DNA from: an uncultured Butyrivibrio sp.
GTDB taxonomy: Bacteria; Bacillota; Clostridia; Lachnospirales; Lachnospiraceae
Reading direction: 5' to 3'
NCBI GenBank assembly: GCA_947169985.1
Contig: CAMVRW010000174.1
Span: forward strand, 1 to 5,513
DNA: 5,513 nt
Part shown: piece by piece, positions 1-5,448 of the stretch
Numbering within the stretch: the first letter of the stretch is position 1
Layout of the letters: every line of letters starts with the position of its first letter
Notes under the pieces: generated by a model
Databases searched by the model: none
What the model was told of the DNA's origin: nothing
The model's input: the letters and a program-made list of their open reading frames with translations, nothing else
Position numbers and translations under genes: made by a program

Positions 1-1
1 T

Positions 2-514
2 TATGTAAATGTCGGTGATTACAGAAATGTATGGGATGAGCTTGTAAGAGAGATCTCTGGCATGAAGGCTCTTGCAACTGAGCATATGGATAATTGGGAG
101 GATACACTTTCCTTTACAGAAAAAGCTCTTTTACCTGATACAGAGGTTACAGGAATCCACGGATTCTACCATGCAGACATCTTCAAGGCAGTGTATGCAA
201 CTAACCTGCTTATGAGAAGCTGCGATGTCCTGGTAACTAAGCCTAGTGAGCTGGCATTTTACCCTGTACCAAAGCTCTTTATCAAGAGAGTAGGTAAGCA
301 CGAGATGTGGGGCGCCATCCACTCAGCTGAGATCGGAGACGGAACACTGGAGTGCAGAGATATTCCACACACAATCCAGATGCTTGATCAGTTCCTTGAG
401 ACAAGTCTTCTTGATGAAATGTGTGAGAGCATAAAAGAGAATGACAAAGCAGGCATCTATGATGGTGCTAAGAAAGTAGTTGAGCTTGCAGTCAAGCTTA
501 GGGAGGCAAAATAA
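2..514 (+). CDS. GT28/MurG-like glycosyltransferase-related protein, C-terminal part (5' end outside window)
   Basis: The reading frame is open to the left edge, so about 171 C-terminal residues are visible. The ATG at 62 has no ribosome binding site, and the 20 codons before it continue in frame, so it is internal. The segment 'CDVLVTKPSELAFYPVPKL' resembles the UDP-sugar-binding loop of GT28 enzymes (MurG, diacylglycerol glucosyltransferases), where an acidic residue, a TKP/TRP turn and a helix follow a beta strand. Before it come an alternating strand-helix pattern and the motif GFYHADIF; after it come an ECRD-containing segment and a helical tail. A cytoplasmic or membrane-surface sugar transferase, or a non-catalytic relative, is inferred; donor and acceptor are unknown and the acceptor-binding half is missing. 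The stop lies two bases before the symporter ATG, so the two genes are very likely cotranscribed. I am confident it is a gene, but only moderately confident of the family. Confidence 0.6.
   Translation, partial: YVNVGDYRNVWDELVREISGMKALATEHMDNWEDTLSFTEKALLPDTEVTGIHGFYHADIFKAVYATNLLMRSCDVLVTKPSELAFYPVPKLFIKRVGKHEMWGAIHSAEIGDGTLECRDIPHTIQMLDQFLETSLLDEMCESIKENDKAGIYDGAKKVVELAVKLREAK
501..506 (+). promoter_or_regulatory. Ribosome binding site of the symporter gene
   Basis: GGGAGG lies inside the last codons of the upstream gene, 10 bases before the ATG at 517. It fixes the symporter start and suggests translational coupling across the two-base gap between the genes. Confidence 0.75.
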
Positions 515-516
515 TA

Positions 517-1884
517 ATGGAAAAGAAACAGCTTAAACCAATTACAAACGGACTTCTTTGGATCTTTGCTATAGGTCAGTTCGGATGGAGTCTTCTGTCC
601 GGAGTAGTTTCAAACTGGATGGTTTATTACTACACAGGAAGCCCTGATGCACAGAATCCTAATACGGGTATCTTTGCAGGATTTATCACACAGGAACCAA
701 TTCTTTTCAAGCTTACACTTTTCGGAATGGTTCTTGCTGCAGGACGTATCTTTGATGCTATCACAGATCCTCTTATTGCTGGTTGGTCTGACAGATCTAA
801 CTACAAGGGTGGCAGAAGAATCCCATTCATGCGTGTTATGGCGATTCCATTTGCTCTTTGCACAATAGCTCTTTTCGTTCTTCCTCAGACTGGTAATCAG
901 GGACTGAACGATTTTGCTTTGTTCGTACTCCTTATGGTGTTCTATCTGTTCATGACAATGTTCTGTACACCATATAACGCTCTTATTGCTGAGCTTGGTG
1001 ACACACAGCAGCACAGGATCAATGTATCAACATACATTTCCTTTACATTCATTGTTGGACAGAGTATCTCATTCCTTCTTCCTAATGTTGCTGGAGCACT
1101 TCAGGGAAGCTTTGGACAGGCTGGATCCATCAGAATGGCTGTAGCTATCATGTCTACAATCGCATGTCTTGCAATGCTGTTCCCTGCTTTCTACATCAAG
1201 GAGAGAGATTATATCGAGTCAAAGCCAAGTCAGACAAGACCTTTCACATCACTTATCAAGACCTTCTCAAATGGCCAGTTCAGACGTTTTGTATACAGTG
1301 ACGTTATCTATTTCTTCGCACTGACACTTTTCCAGACAGGACTTCCTTTTTATGAGACAAAGCTCATGCAGGTTCCTGACACAATGACCTTTACACTTAC
1401 AGCAACAATGACAGCTATCAGCGTATGCCTTTACCCTGTTGTTAACATCCTCGCAAAGAAGATCGGCAAAAAGGCCCTGATCATCACAGGATTCTTTGCT
1501 TACAGCGTAGTATTTGCAATCACTTCAATTTGTGGTGTTGGAATTCATTGGGGATTCATCGTTGCTGTAACAGCTGCAATTCCAATGGCTATCCTTGGAA
1601 TCCTTCCTCAGGCTTGCGTAGCAGACGTTGCTGAGGTAACAAGACTTGAGACAGGCGAGGATAGAAGCGGAATGTTCTTTGCAGCTCGTACCTTCGCCTT
1701 CAAGATGGGCCAGGCAATTGCTCTTGTAGCATTTACTTCAATCACAGTTGCCAAGACACAGGCAAGCTACAGAACCACTGCAATTGTTGCATTTGTAACC
1801 TGCTTTATCGGAGCAGTTCTGTTCTTCGCCTATAATGAAAAGAAACTTCTTAATCGTATAAATGAGCTCAAGGGAAATGAGTGA
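517..1884 (+). CDS. GPH-family (MelB-like) cation:sugar symporter, MFS superfamily
   Basis: This 455-residue protein has about twelve hydrophobic segments, the usual length and topology for glycoside-pentoside-hexuronide:cation symporters. Residues 77-101 carry the family signature on helix II and the following loop: RIFDAITDPLIAGWSDRS, then GGRRIPF. D80 and D84 match the two aspartates of MelB that take part in Na+/H+ binding. An acidic/polar segment at about 154-162 (ALIAELGDT) fits the region after helix IV. The loop after helix I is extended (about 40-60). The protein sits in the cytoplasmic membrane and probably imports a glycoside or oligosaccharide with a cation; the substrate cannot be read from sequence. 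It is encoded two bases after the GT28-like gene and ends ten bases before the convergent regulator. Its proximity to a beta-1,3-glucanase makes uptake of glucan fragments a reasonable guess, nothing more. Confidence 0.9.
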   Translation: MEKKQLKPITNGLLWIFAIGQFGWSLLSGVVSNWMVYYYTGSPDAQNPNTGIFAGFITQEPILFKLTLFGMVLAAGRIFDAITDPLIAGWSDRSNYKGGRRIPFMRVMAIPFALCTIALFVLPQTGNQGLNDFALFVLLMVFYLFMTMFCTPYNALIAELGDTQQHRINVSTYISFTFIVGQSISFLLPNVAGALQGSFGQAGSIRMAVAIMSTIACLAMLFPAFYIKERDYIESKPSQTRPFTSLIKTFSNGQFRRFVYSDVIYFFALTLFQTGLPFYETKLMQVPDTMTFTLTATMTAISVCLYPVVNILAKKIGKKALIITGFFAYSVVFAITSICGVGIHWGFIVAVTAAIPMAILGILPQACVADVAEVTRLETGEDRSGMFFAARTFAFKMGQAIALVAFTSITVAKTQASYRTTAIVAFVTCFIGAVLFFAYNEKKLLNRINELKGNE

Positions 1885-1894
1885 TTTTTCACTC
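1879..1894. other. Short 6-bp hairpin between convergent stop codons
   Basis: GAGTGA-TTTT-TCACTC forms a 6-bp stem with a four-base loop. It covers the symporter TGA and ends just before the regulator's stop codon at 1895-1897. There is no clear T-run on either side, so it is at best a weak terminator for the minus-strand gene or a transcript-end stabiliser. Confidence 0.35.
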
Positions 1895-2644
1895 TTAAAC
1901 CAATTCTTCCTCTGAACCTTTCCAATGAGTACCGTAGTACATACTGCGGTACTTTTTTGGTGTCATTCCCGTTTCGTCCTGGAACAGCTTAATGAAGTGG
2001 CTCTGGGATGAGAAAGACAGGTAGGAAGCAATCTCCACCATTGAAAAATCGCTGAATCTTAGAAGGTTCTGGGCTTTTTCTATCTTGACCTTTCTGATGT
2101 AATCACTGGCAGAGATGTTCATCTCGCTCTTAAACAGCCTTGAAATGTAACTTGTGGAATTTCCGCAGGCCTTTGCGAGGTCTTCTATAGTGATCCTCTC
2201 TTTGATATGGGTATAGATGTAATTGATACACTCTGAGATGGGACGGGACAGCGCAGAGTTCTGCTTTAGCATGTTCATGCGTTTTGTATAGTCCAATACC
2301 ATCTTGTTATGCCACTCTTCAATTTCTTTTTCGGAAAAGAGATAATCCAGCTTTTGAATGTAATAGTCGCTGAGTCTGAAGGACATCTCCATCTCCATGC
2401 CATTTTCTGTACAGATTCTGGAAACTAGAGCAGCAGTGACCACAAAGTGGTATTTAAGGTTAAGGACAGGATCTCTTGATAAAGTTCCTACGCCTTCTGT
2501 CTCCAGGAATCTATGTTCATTACAGTTTGCTGTAATAGCATCTATTTCTCCACCAGCCACCTGGCGATAGAATAAGAGCTCATCATTCTGGCTTCTGTGG
2601 ATCATGTCTTTTTCTGTTAATAGTAGATTGGTTGAAACTGCCAT
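1895..2644 (-). CDS. AraC-family transcriptional regulator (YesN-like C-terminal HTH)
   Basis: I start this gene at the ATG at 2644 (249 residues). GAGG lies six bases upstream of it, and the likely promoter overlaps the 14 extra codons reaching an ATG at 2686. The C-terminal ~100 residues (about 137-236) form a standard AraC DNA-binding domain. The first helix-turn-helix is around IEDLAKACGNSTSYISRLF (153-172), the second around MVEIASYLSFSSQSHFIKLF (202-221), ending with GMTPKKYR. The N-terminal ~130 residues contain DPVLNLKYHFVV (about 59-70), SDYYIQKLDYL and LDYTKRM (117-123). That pattern is known from a group of Firmicutes AraC regulators without a clear cupin signature, so the sensed ligand is unknown. 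The protein is cytoplasmic. It is divergent from the glucanase gene and shares its control region, so regulation of that gene and of itself is likely. Its 3' end contains the symporter's terminator on the opposite strand. Confidence 0.9.
   Translation of the reverse strand: MAVSTNLLLTEKDMIHRSQNDELLFYRQVAGGEIDAITANCNEHRFLETEGVGTLSRDPVLNLKYHFVVTAALVSRICTENGMEMEMSFRLSDYYIQKLDYLFSEKEIEEWHNKMVLDYTKRMNMLKQNSALSRPISECINYIYTHIKERITIEDLAKACGNSTSYISRLFKSEMNISASDYIRKVKIEKAQNLLRFSDFSMVEIASYLSFSSQSHFIKLFQDETGMTPKKYRSMYYGTHWKGSEEELV
1928..1958 (+). terminator. Intrinsic terminator of the symporter transcript, embedded in the convergent regulator gene
   Basis: AGTACCG (1928-1934) pairs perfectly with CGGTACT (1947-1953). 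A T-G wobble and three more pairs (AGT with ACT) extend the stem to about 11 bp around an ACAT tetraloop. A run of six T (1953-1958) follows. The structure lies 44 bases after the symporter stop. On the minus strand the same bases encode regulator residues around KKYRSMYYGT. Confidence 0.8.
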
Positions 2645-2650
2645 AATATT

Positions 2651-2654
2651 CCTC
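2651..2654 (-). promoter_or_regulatory. Ribosome binding site deciding the regulator start
   Basis: Read on the minus strand, GAGG is followed by AATATT and then the ATG at 2644, an ideal six-base spacing. The alternative ATG at 2686 has only a weak TTGGAT upstream. Confidence 0.7.
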
Positions 2655-2676
2655 ATTTCTGTTATTTTCACACCAA

Positions 2677-2709
2677 AGTATAACATTATTATCCAAGAAT
2701 ACCATATCT
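2677..2709 (-). promoter_or_regulatory. Putative promoter of the regulator gene with AGATATGG at the -35 position
   Basis: On the minus strand, AGATATGG (2709-2702) is followed after 19 bases by TATACT (2682-2677), five of six matches to the -10 consensus. There is no consensus -35 box, as expected for an activator-dependent promoter. Transcription would begin near 2670, giving a leader of about 25 bases before the ATG at 2644. The octamer is the exact reverse-complement partner of the one facing the glucanase gene. Confidence 0.45.
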
Positions 2710-2779
2710 GTGTTTGAATTTTATTATTTTAGGTAATGAATATGATATTTTTTCGCAGGATTTTGTATAGATTTTGACA

Positions 2780-2791
2780 TTAAACGTTTAA
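2780..2791. promoter_or_regulatory. Perfect 12-bp palindrome, candidate operator
   Basis: TTAAACGTTTAA is its own reverse complement, with a central CG step as in many LacI/CcpA-type operators. It lies between a TTGACA hexamer (2774-2779) and the AGATATGG octamer (2791-2798), just upstream of the proposed glucanase promoter. Its position suits a repressor or a second regulator. The protein that would bind it is not in this window. Confidence 0.5.
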
Positions 2792-2821
2792 GATATGGAC
2801 TTAGTTGATGCAGTTTATAAT
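2791..2821 (+). promoter_or_regulatory. Putative promoter of the glucanase gene with AGATATGG at the -35 position
   Basis: A perfect TATAAT lies at 2816-2821. Exactly 17 bases upstream, where the -35 hexamer should be, is the end of AGATATGG (2791-2798) instead of TTGACA. That arrangement is typical of promoters where an AraC-type activator overlaps the -35 site. Transcription would start near 2828, leaving a 20-base leader with the ribosome binding site. A true TTGACA at 2774-2779 is 36 bases from this -10 and cannot pair with it. Confidence 0.55.
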
Positions 2822-2838
2822 TTTTTTAGAAATGGGGT

Positions 2839-2844
2839 AAGGAG
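2839..2844 (+). promoter_or_regulatory. Ribosome binding site of the glucanase gene
   Basis: AAGGAG precedes the ATG at 2848 by only three bases, which is tight. A GGGG at 2834-2837 extends the purine-rich stretch. The next ATG, at 2863 (codon 6), has no such site and would remove the start of the basic n-region of the signal peptide, so 2848 is preferred. Confidence 0.65.
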
Positions 2845-2847
2845 CTT

Positions 2848-2934
2848 ATGAGAAAGTTTTGGATGAAGAGGACTGCAGTTACAGCCATGTCTGTAGCTAC
2901 TGCAGTAGCAATGCTTCCTGCAAATGTTCTTGCT
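2848..2934 (+). other. Signal peptide of the glucanase
   Basis: Residues 1-29 show positive charges (R2, K3, K7, R8), a hydrophobic Ala/Val/Met core and a small-residue VLA motif before K30. This suits Sec export and signal peptidase I cleavage after A29. Confidence 0.85.
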
Positions 2935-5448
2935 AAGAACGGGGAGAGTGCTAGTGAAGCTCAGACAGGCGATGGGTATGAGCTTGTTTGGTCAGATGAA
3001 TTTGACGGGGATTCACTTAACACAGGTGATTGGAATGTTGAGACCCATGAGCCTGGCTGGGTAAATGCGGAGCTTCAAAGATACACTTCTTTGGATGAAG
3101 GTAATATTGAAGTCAGCGATGGCACTCTGAAGATCAAGCCTCACAAGAGCGAGGCAGAAGCAACAGAGGAAGAAAACAGCGAAGAGAATCAGGAACAGAA
3201 CCAGGAAGCTGAAGTAACTGATATTGCTTTTGATTTTACTGTAGGAGAAAATGAGTCAGCATCTGATACAGTTGCTCTTCAGATCAACTTCGGAAAGATT
3301 GATGATTCTGCTGAAGGAACAGCTCCTGCAAATGTATCTGTTTTCGATGTTTCTCTTAAGGATGAAGATGGTAACGAGCTTCTTAAGGATACAGCATTTG
3401 AAGATGTTTCAGCTAATTGGTCCATGGGCTTTAATGAGGATGGTAAAGGAAGTGCTGATTTTTCAAATGGTAAAGCAAACATAATTATTGAGTCTGCAGG
3501 AGATGCGAACTATCACGTTCAGCTCCAGCAGGGAGGACTTAGCATACAGCCTGGAAATACCTATCACTTCTCTATGAAGGCTACCTCCAGCATAGACAGA
3601 AAGACTGAGCTTAGCATTCTTGATCCTGATAATGGATGGCACTGGTATGGTGGTTCAGTACAGACGATAAAAGGAAGTGCAGTATCTGGTGGATCGGGGG
3701 CATCAGCCTCATCGGGGAAGGCTGGTGAAATCACCTCCGGTCGTATCACAACCCAGAATAAGCACGACTTCACATATGGAAGATTTGAAGCCAGGGCAAA
3801 GGTTCCTGCAGGACAGGGTTACCTTCCGGCATTCTGGCTCATGGCTACAGATGAAGGCAACTACGGTCAGTGGCCAAAGTGTGGTGAGATTGACATTATG
3901 GAGGTAATGGGACAGGATACATCAAAGTCCTACCATACAATCCACTACGGATACAGCTCAGGCTCAGGACACAAGGAGAACCAGGGAACCAGAACAATTG
4001 AAGCAAATGGTTACTCTAATGATTTCCATGATTATGTAGTTGAGTGGGATCCCGGAAAGATCACCTGGTTCGTTGATGGGGAAGAGGTTTACACCACAAG
4101 CGACTGGTACACAGGCACTGATGATGACAATCAGATCACATATCCAGCTCCTTTTGATCAGGATTTCTACGTGATCCTTAACCTTGCAGTAGGTGGAAGC
4201 TGGGTAGGCTATCCTGATGATGAGACTTACTCACATATCAATGAGGATGCTTACGAGATTGACTACGTAAGGGTTTATCAGAAGTCTGCAGAAGAGTATG
4301 AGAGATTAGAGAACGAATGCGTTAAGCCTGAAAAAGAACCTGTGTCCTTCAGAGAAGCTGATGAGAGCGGAAACTACGTAAAGAACAGCCAGTTTATGGA
4401 TGCTATCGCTATGGATGGCTCAGCTGAAGCTGATAAGGACAACTGGAAGCTTCACCTTGAATCTGATGCATCAGGAACAACTTATGCTCTTTCAAATGAA
4501 GGAATAACAATCACTCCTGACAGCACAGGTAAAGTAGATTATTCAATCCAGCTTAAGCAGGAAAATGTTCCTATGTACAAGGGCTGGGAATACGAGCTTT
4601 CATTTGACGCGTATGCAACAGAAGAGAGAAATATCATAGTAGATGTTGAAGGTCCTGACAGAGGATGGGACAGATACCTCAAGGATACAACAGTATCTAT
4701 TGGAACAACTAAAGAAAACCACACAATTCCATTTACAATGGAGAAGCAGACAGATGCCAATGGTTCTTTGGAGTTCAACCTTGGTAATCAGGGCTCAACA
4801 GCTGCTGTAACTATCAGCAACGTAAGACTTGTTCATAAGTCCGGTGAAGAGATAAAGGATGACGGACTTAAGGTAATAAGACCTGATGGAAATTACATCT
4901 ACAACGGATCATTTGATCAGGGTGAAAAGAGACTTGGATACTGGGAAATCGATGAGGCAGATAAGGCAAATGTTTCTGTAACAAACGTAAGCGGAACAAG
5001 AGAGCTTAAGGTTGTCGTTCCTGAAGGAAAGACTGTAAAGGTTAGACAGAGCGAGCTTTCACCTATTGGAAAAGGAACTTATGATATCAGCTTCAGTGCA
5101 AGATGCGCTGAGGAGTCAGCAGCTAACGGTCTTGCAGTAGTAGTAGCCGGTACTGAATTTGTACCACAGCTTGGAGGAGAAAATGCAAAATACTCAAAGA
5201 AGATCAATTTTGAAACCGACAACACAAGGGAAGGCTCCTATGTTGAGATCCTGTTCAAAGAGCCAGGTACCTACTTCCTTGACAATATCTTCCTCACAGA
5301 AGCAGCTCTTTTAAAGAACGGTTCCTTCAATGCGGGACTGGCAAGCTTCTCACCTTATATCTATGACACAGTAAAGGCAAGCTATGTTATAGATAATATG
5401 AACGGCAATAATAATACCTTTGCAATCTTCGCGTCCTTCAGCATCTGA
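2848..5448 (+). CDS. Secreted GH16 endo-beta-1,3-glucanase (laminarinase-like) with internal and C-terminal CBMs; 3' end truncated at a chimeric junction
   Basis: The enzyme is predicted to cleave beta-1,3-glucan (laminarin-type) outside the cell with retention of configuration. Residues 1-29 are a signal peptide (basic start, Ala-rich core, ANVLA before the cut). The GH16 domain starts at YELVWSDEFDG (44-54), with NAELQRYT at 73-80. It is broken at residue 100, resumes at TSGRITTQ (296-303) and YGRFEAR (310-316), and ends at YVRVYQ (473-478). Without the 194-residue insert it is about 241 residues, the normal family size. The active-site motif is GEIDIMEV: E347 nucleophile, D349 helper, E352 acid/base. 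The extra residue (beta-bulge) separates it from lichenases and fits the laminarinase branch. H363 and H366 follow in YHTIHYG. Further CBM4/9-like modules lie at about 510-665 and 683-818, and one is cut off after 820. The last six codons (FASFSI) are probably foreign, so any cell-wall anchor or SLH region is missing. Exact substrate is inferred. Confidence 0.9.
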   Translation: MRKFWMKRTAVTAMSVATAVAMLPANVLAKNGESASEAQTGDGYELVWSDEFDGDSLNTGDWNVETHEPGWVNAELQRYTSLDEGNIEVSDGTLKIKPHKSEAEATEEENSEENQEQNQEAEVTDIAFDFTVGENESASDTVALQINFGKIDDSAEGTAPANVSVFDVSLKDEDGNELLKDTAFEDVSANWSMGFNEDGKGSADFSNGKANIIIESAGDANYHVQLQQGGLSIQPGNTYHFSMKATSSIDRKTELSILDPDNGWHWYGGSVQTIKGSAVSGGSGASASSGKAGEITSGRITTQNKHDFTYGRFEARAKVPAGQGYLPAFWLMATDEGNYGQWPKCGEIDIMEVMGQDTSKSYHTIHYGYSSGSGHKENQGTRTIEANGYSNDFHDYVVEWDPGKITWFVDGEEVYTTSDWYTGTDDDNQITYPAPFDQDFYVILNLAVGGSWVGYPDDETYSHINEDAYEIDYVRVYQKSAEEYERLENECVKPEKEPVSFREADESGNYVKNSQFMDAIAMDGSAEADKDNWKLHLESDASGTTYALSNEGITITPDSTGKVDYSIQLKQENVPMYKGWEYELSFDAYATEERNIIVDVEGPDRGWDRYLKDTTVSIGTTKENHTIPFTMEKQTDANGSLEFNLGNQGSTAAVTISNVRLVHKSGEEIKDDGLKVIRPDGNYIYNGSFDQGEKRLGYWEIDEADKANVSVTNVSGTRELKVVVPEGKTVKVRQSELSPIGKGTYDISFSARCAEESAANGLAVVVAGTEFVPQLGGENAKYSKKINFETDNTREGSYVEILFKEPGTYFLDNIFLTEAALLKNGSFNAGLASFSPYIYDTVKASYVIDNMNGNNNTFAIFASFSI
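3148..3729 (+). other. Insert splitting the GH16 catalytic domain: acidic linker, permuted CBM, Ser/Gly/Ala linker
   Basis: In GH16 laminarinases the strand ending in 'L-x-I' normally runs within a few residues into 'TSGRI'. Here residues 101-294 intervene. They comprise a Glu/Gln/Asn-rich linker (101-123), a jelly-roll-like module (125-276) and a flexible Ser/Gly/Ala linker (277-294). Reading frame and codon style do not change across the insert, so it is part of the protein rather than an assembly error. Confidence 0.8.
3220..3675 (+). other. Carbohydrate-binding module, CBM4/9-like, apparently circularly permuted
   Basis: Residues 125-176 (FDFTVGENES, then LQINFG, then VSVFDVSL) match the C-terminal half of the downstream module at 510-665 (IPFTMEKQTD, LEFNLG, VTISNVRL). 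Residues 177-276 (LLKDTAFEDV, then NYHVQLQQ, YHFSMKA, GWHWYGG) match the N-terminal half of that module (YVKNSQF, then DYSIQLKQ, YELSFDA, GWDRYLKD). The order in the insert is therefore C-half then N-half. The aromatic GW-x-x-Y and QLQQ positions suggest it can still bind glycan. Confidence 0.65.
4375..4842 (+). other. CBM4/9-like module following the GH16 domain
   Basis: Residues about 510-665 run from YVKNSQFMD through DYSIQLKQ, YELSFDA and GWDRYLKD to LEFNLG and VTISNVRLV. This is the normal strand order of a CBM4/9-type jelly roll. It follows a charged linker (about 480-508) and probably holds the enzyme on its glucan or on the cell wall. Confidence 0.65.
4894..5301 (+). other. Divergent CBM-like jelly-roll module
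   Basis: Residues about 683-818 begin YIYNGSFDQG, pass through YDISFSAR and end GTYFLDNIFLTE, matching the edges and core strands of the preceding module. The QLxQ and GW-x-x-Y residues are absent (KVRQSEL and a short AVVVAG segment stand in their place), so ligand binding may be altered or lost. Confidence 0.5.
5305..5427 (+). other. Truncated start of a further CBM-like module
   Basis: Residues 820-860 (ALLKNGSFNAGLASFSPYIY, then ASYVIDNMNGNNNTFAI) are the first strands of another module of the same type. The sequence leaves this pattern at about residue 860, where the chimeric join begins. Confidence 0.6.
5412..5427. other. Probable chimeric junction between glucanase gene and metF fragment
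   Basis: Up to about here the plus strand reads as a CBM repeat; from 5424 on the minus strand reads as MetF. The bases between can be read acceptably in both, so the exact point is blurred, perhaps by short shared homology. By my count the following 87 bases are about 53% G+C, above the surrounding sequence. Confidence 0.6.

Noticed and set aside
62..64. ATG at 62 as the start of the first gene
   Set aside because: No ribosome binding site precedes it, and the frame is open through the left edge with residues that fit the same protein.
610..1014. 134-codon minus-strand reading frame inside the symporter gene
   Set aside because: It is antisense to a clear membrane-protein gene and its translation shows no domain pattern, no ribosome binding site and odd Cys/Lys/Ser-rich composition.
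1879..1894. The 6-bp hairpin as the main symporter terminator
   Set aside because: It has no T-run after it; the 11-bp hairpin with T6 at 1928-1958 is much stronger.
2645..2686. ATG at 2686 as the regulator start
   Set aside because: It has no convincing ribosome binding site, while the ATG at 2644 has GAGG at ideal spacing. The extra 14 codons overlap the likely -10 box.
2774..2779. TTGACA as the -35 box of the glucanase promoter
   Set aside because: The perfect TATAAT is 36 bases away, and hexamers at 15-18 bases match the -10 consensus poorly.
3251..3484. Alternative frames inside the glucanase gene
   Set aside because: Their translations are low-complexity shadows of the GH16/CBM frame, with no start signals.
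3148..3729. The GH16 insert as an assembly error or mobile element
   Set aside because: It keeps the frame for 194 codons, has linkers on both sides, matches other modules of the same protein and shares its codon style; there are no inverted repeats or transposase.
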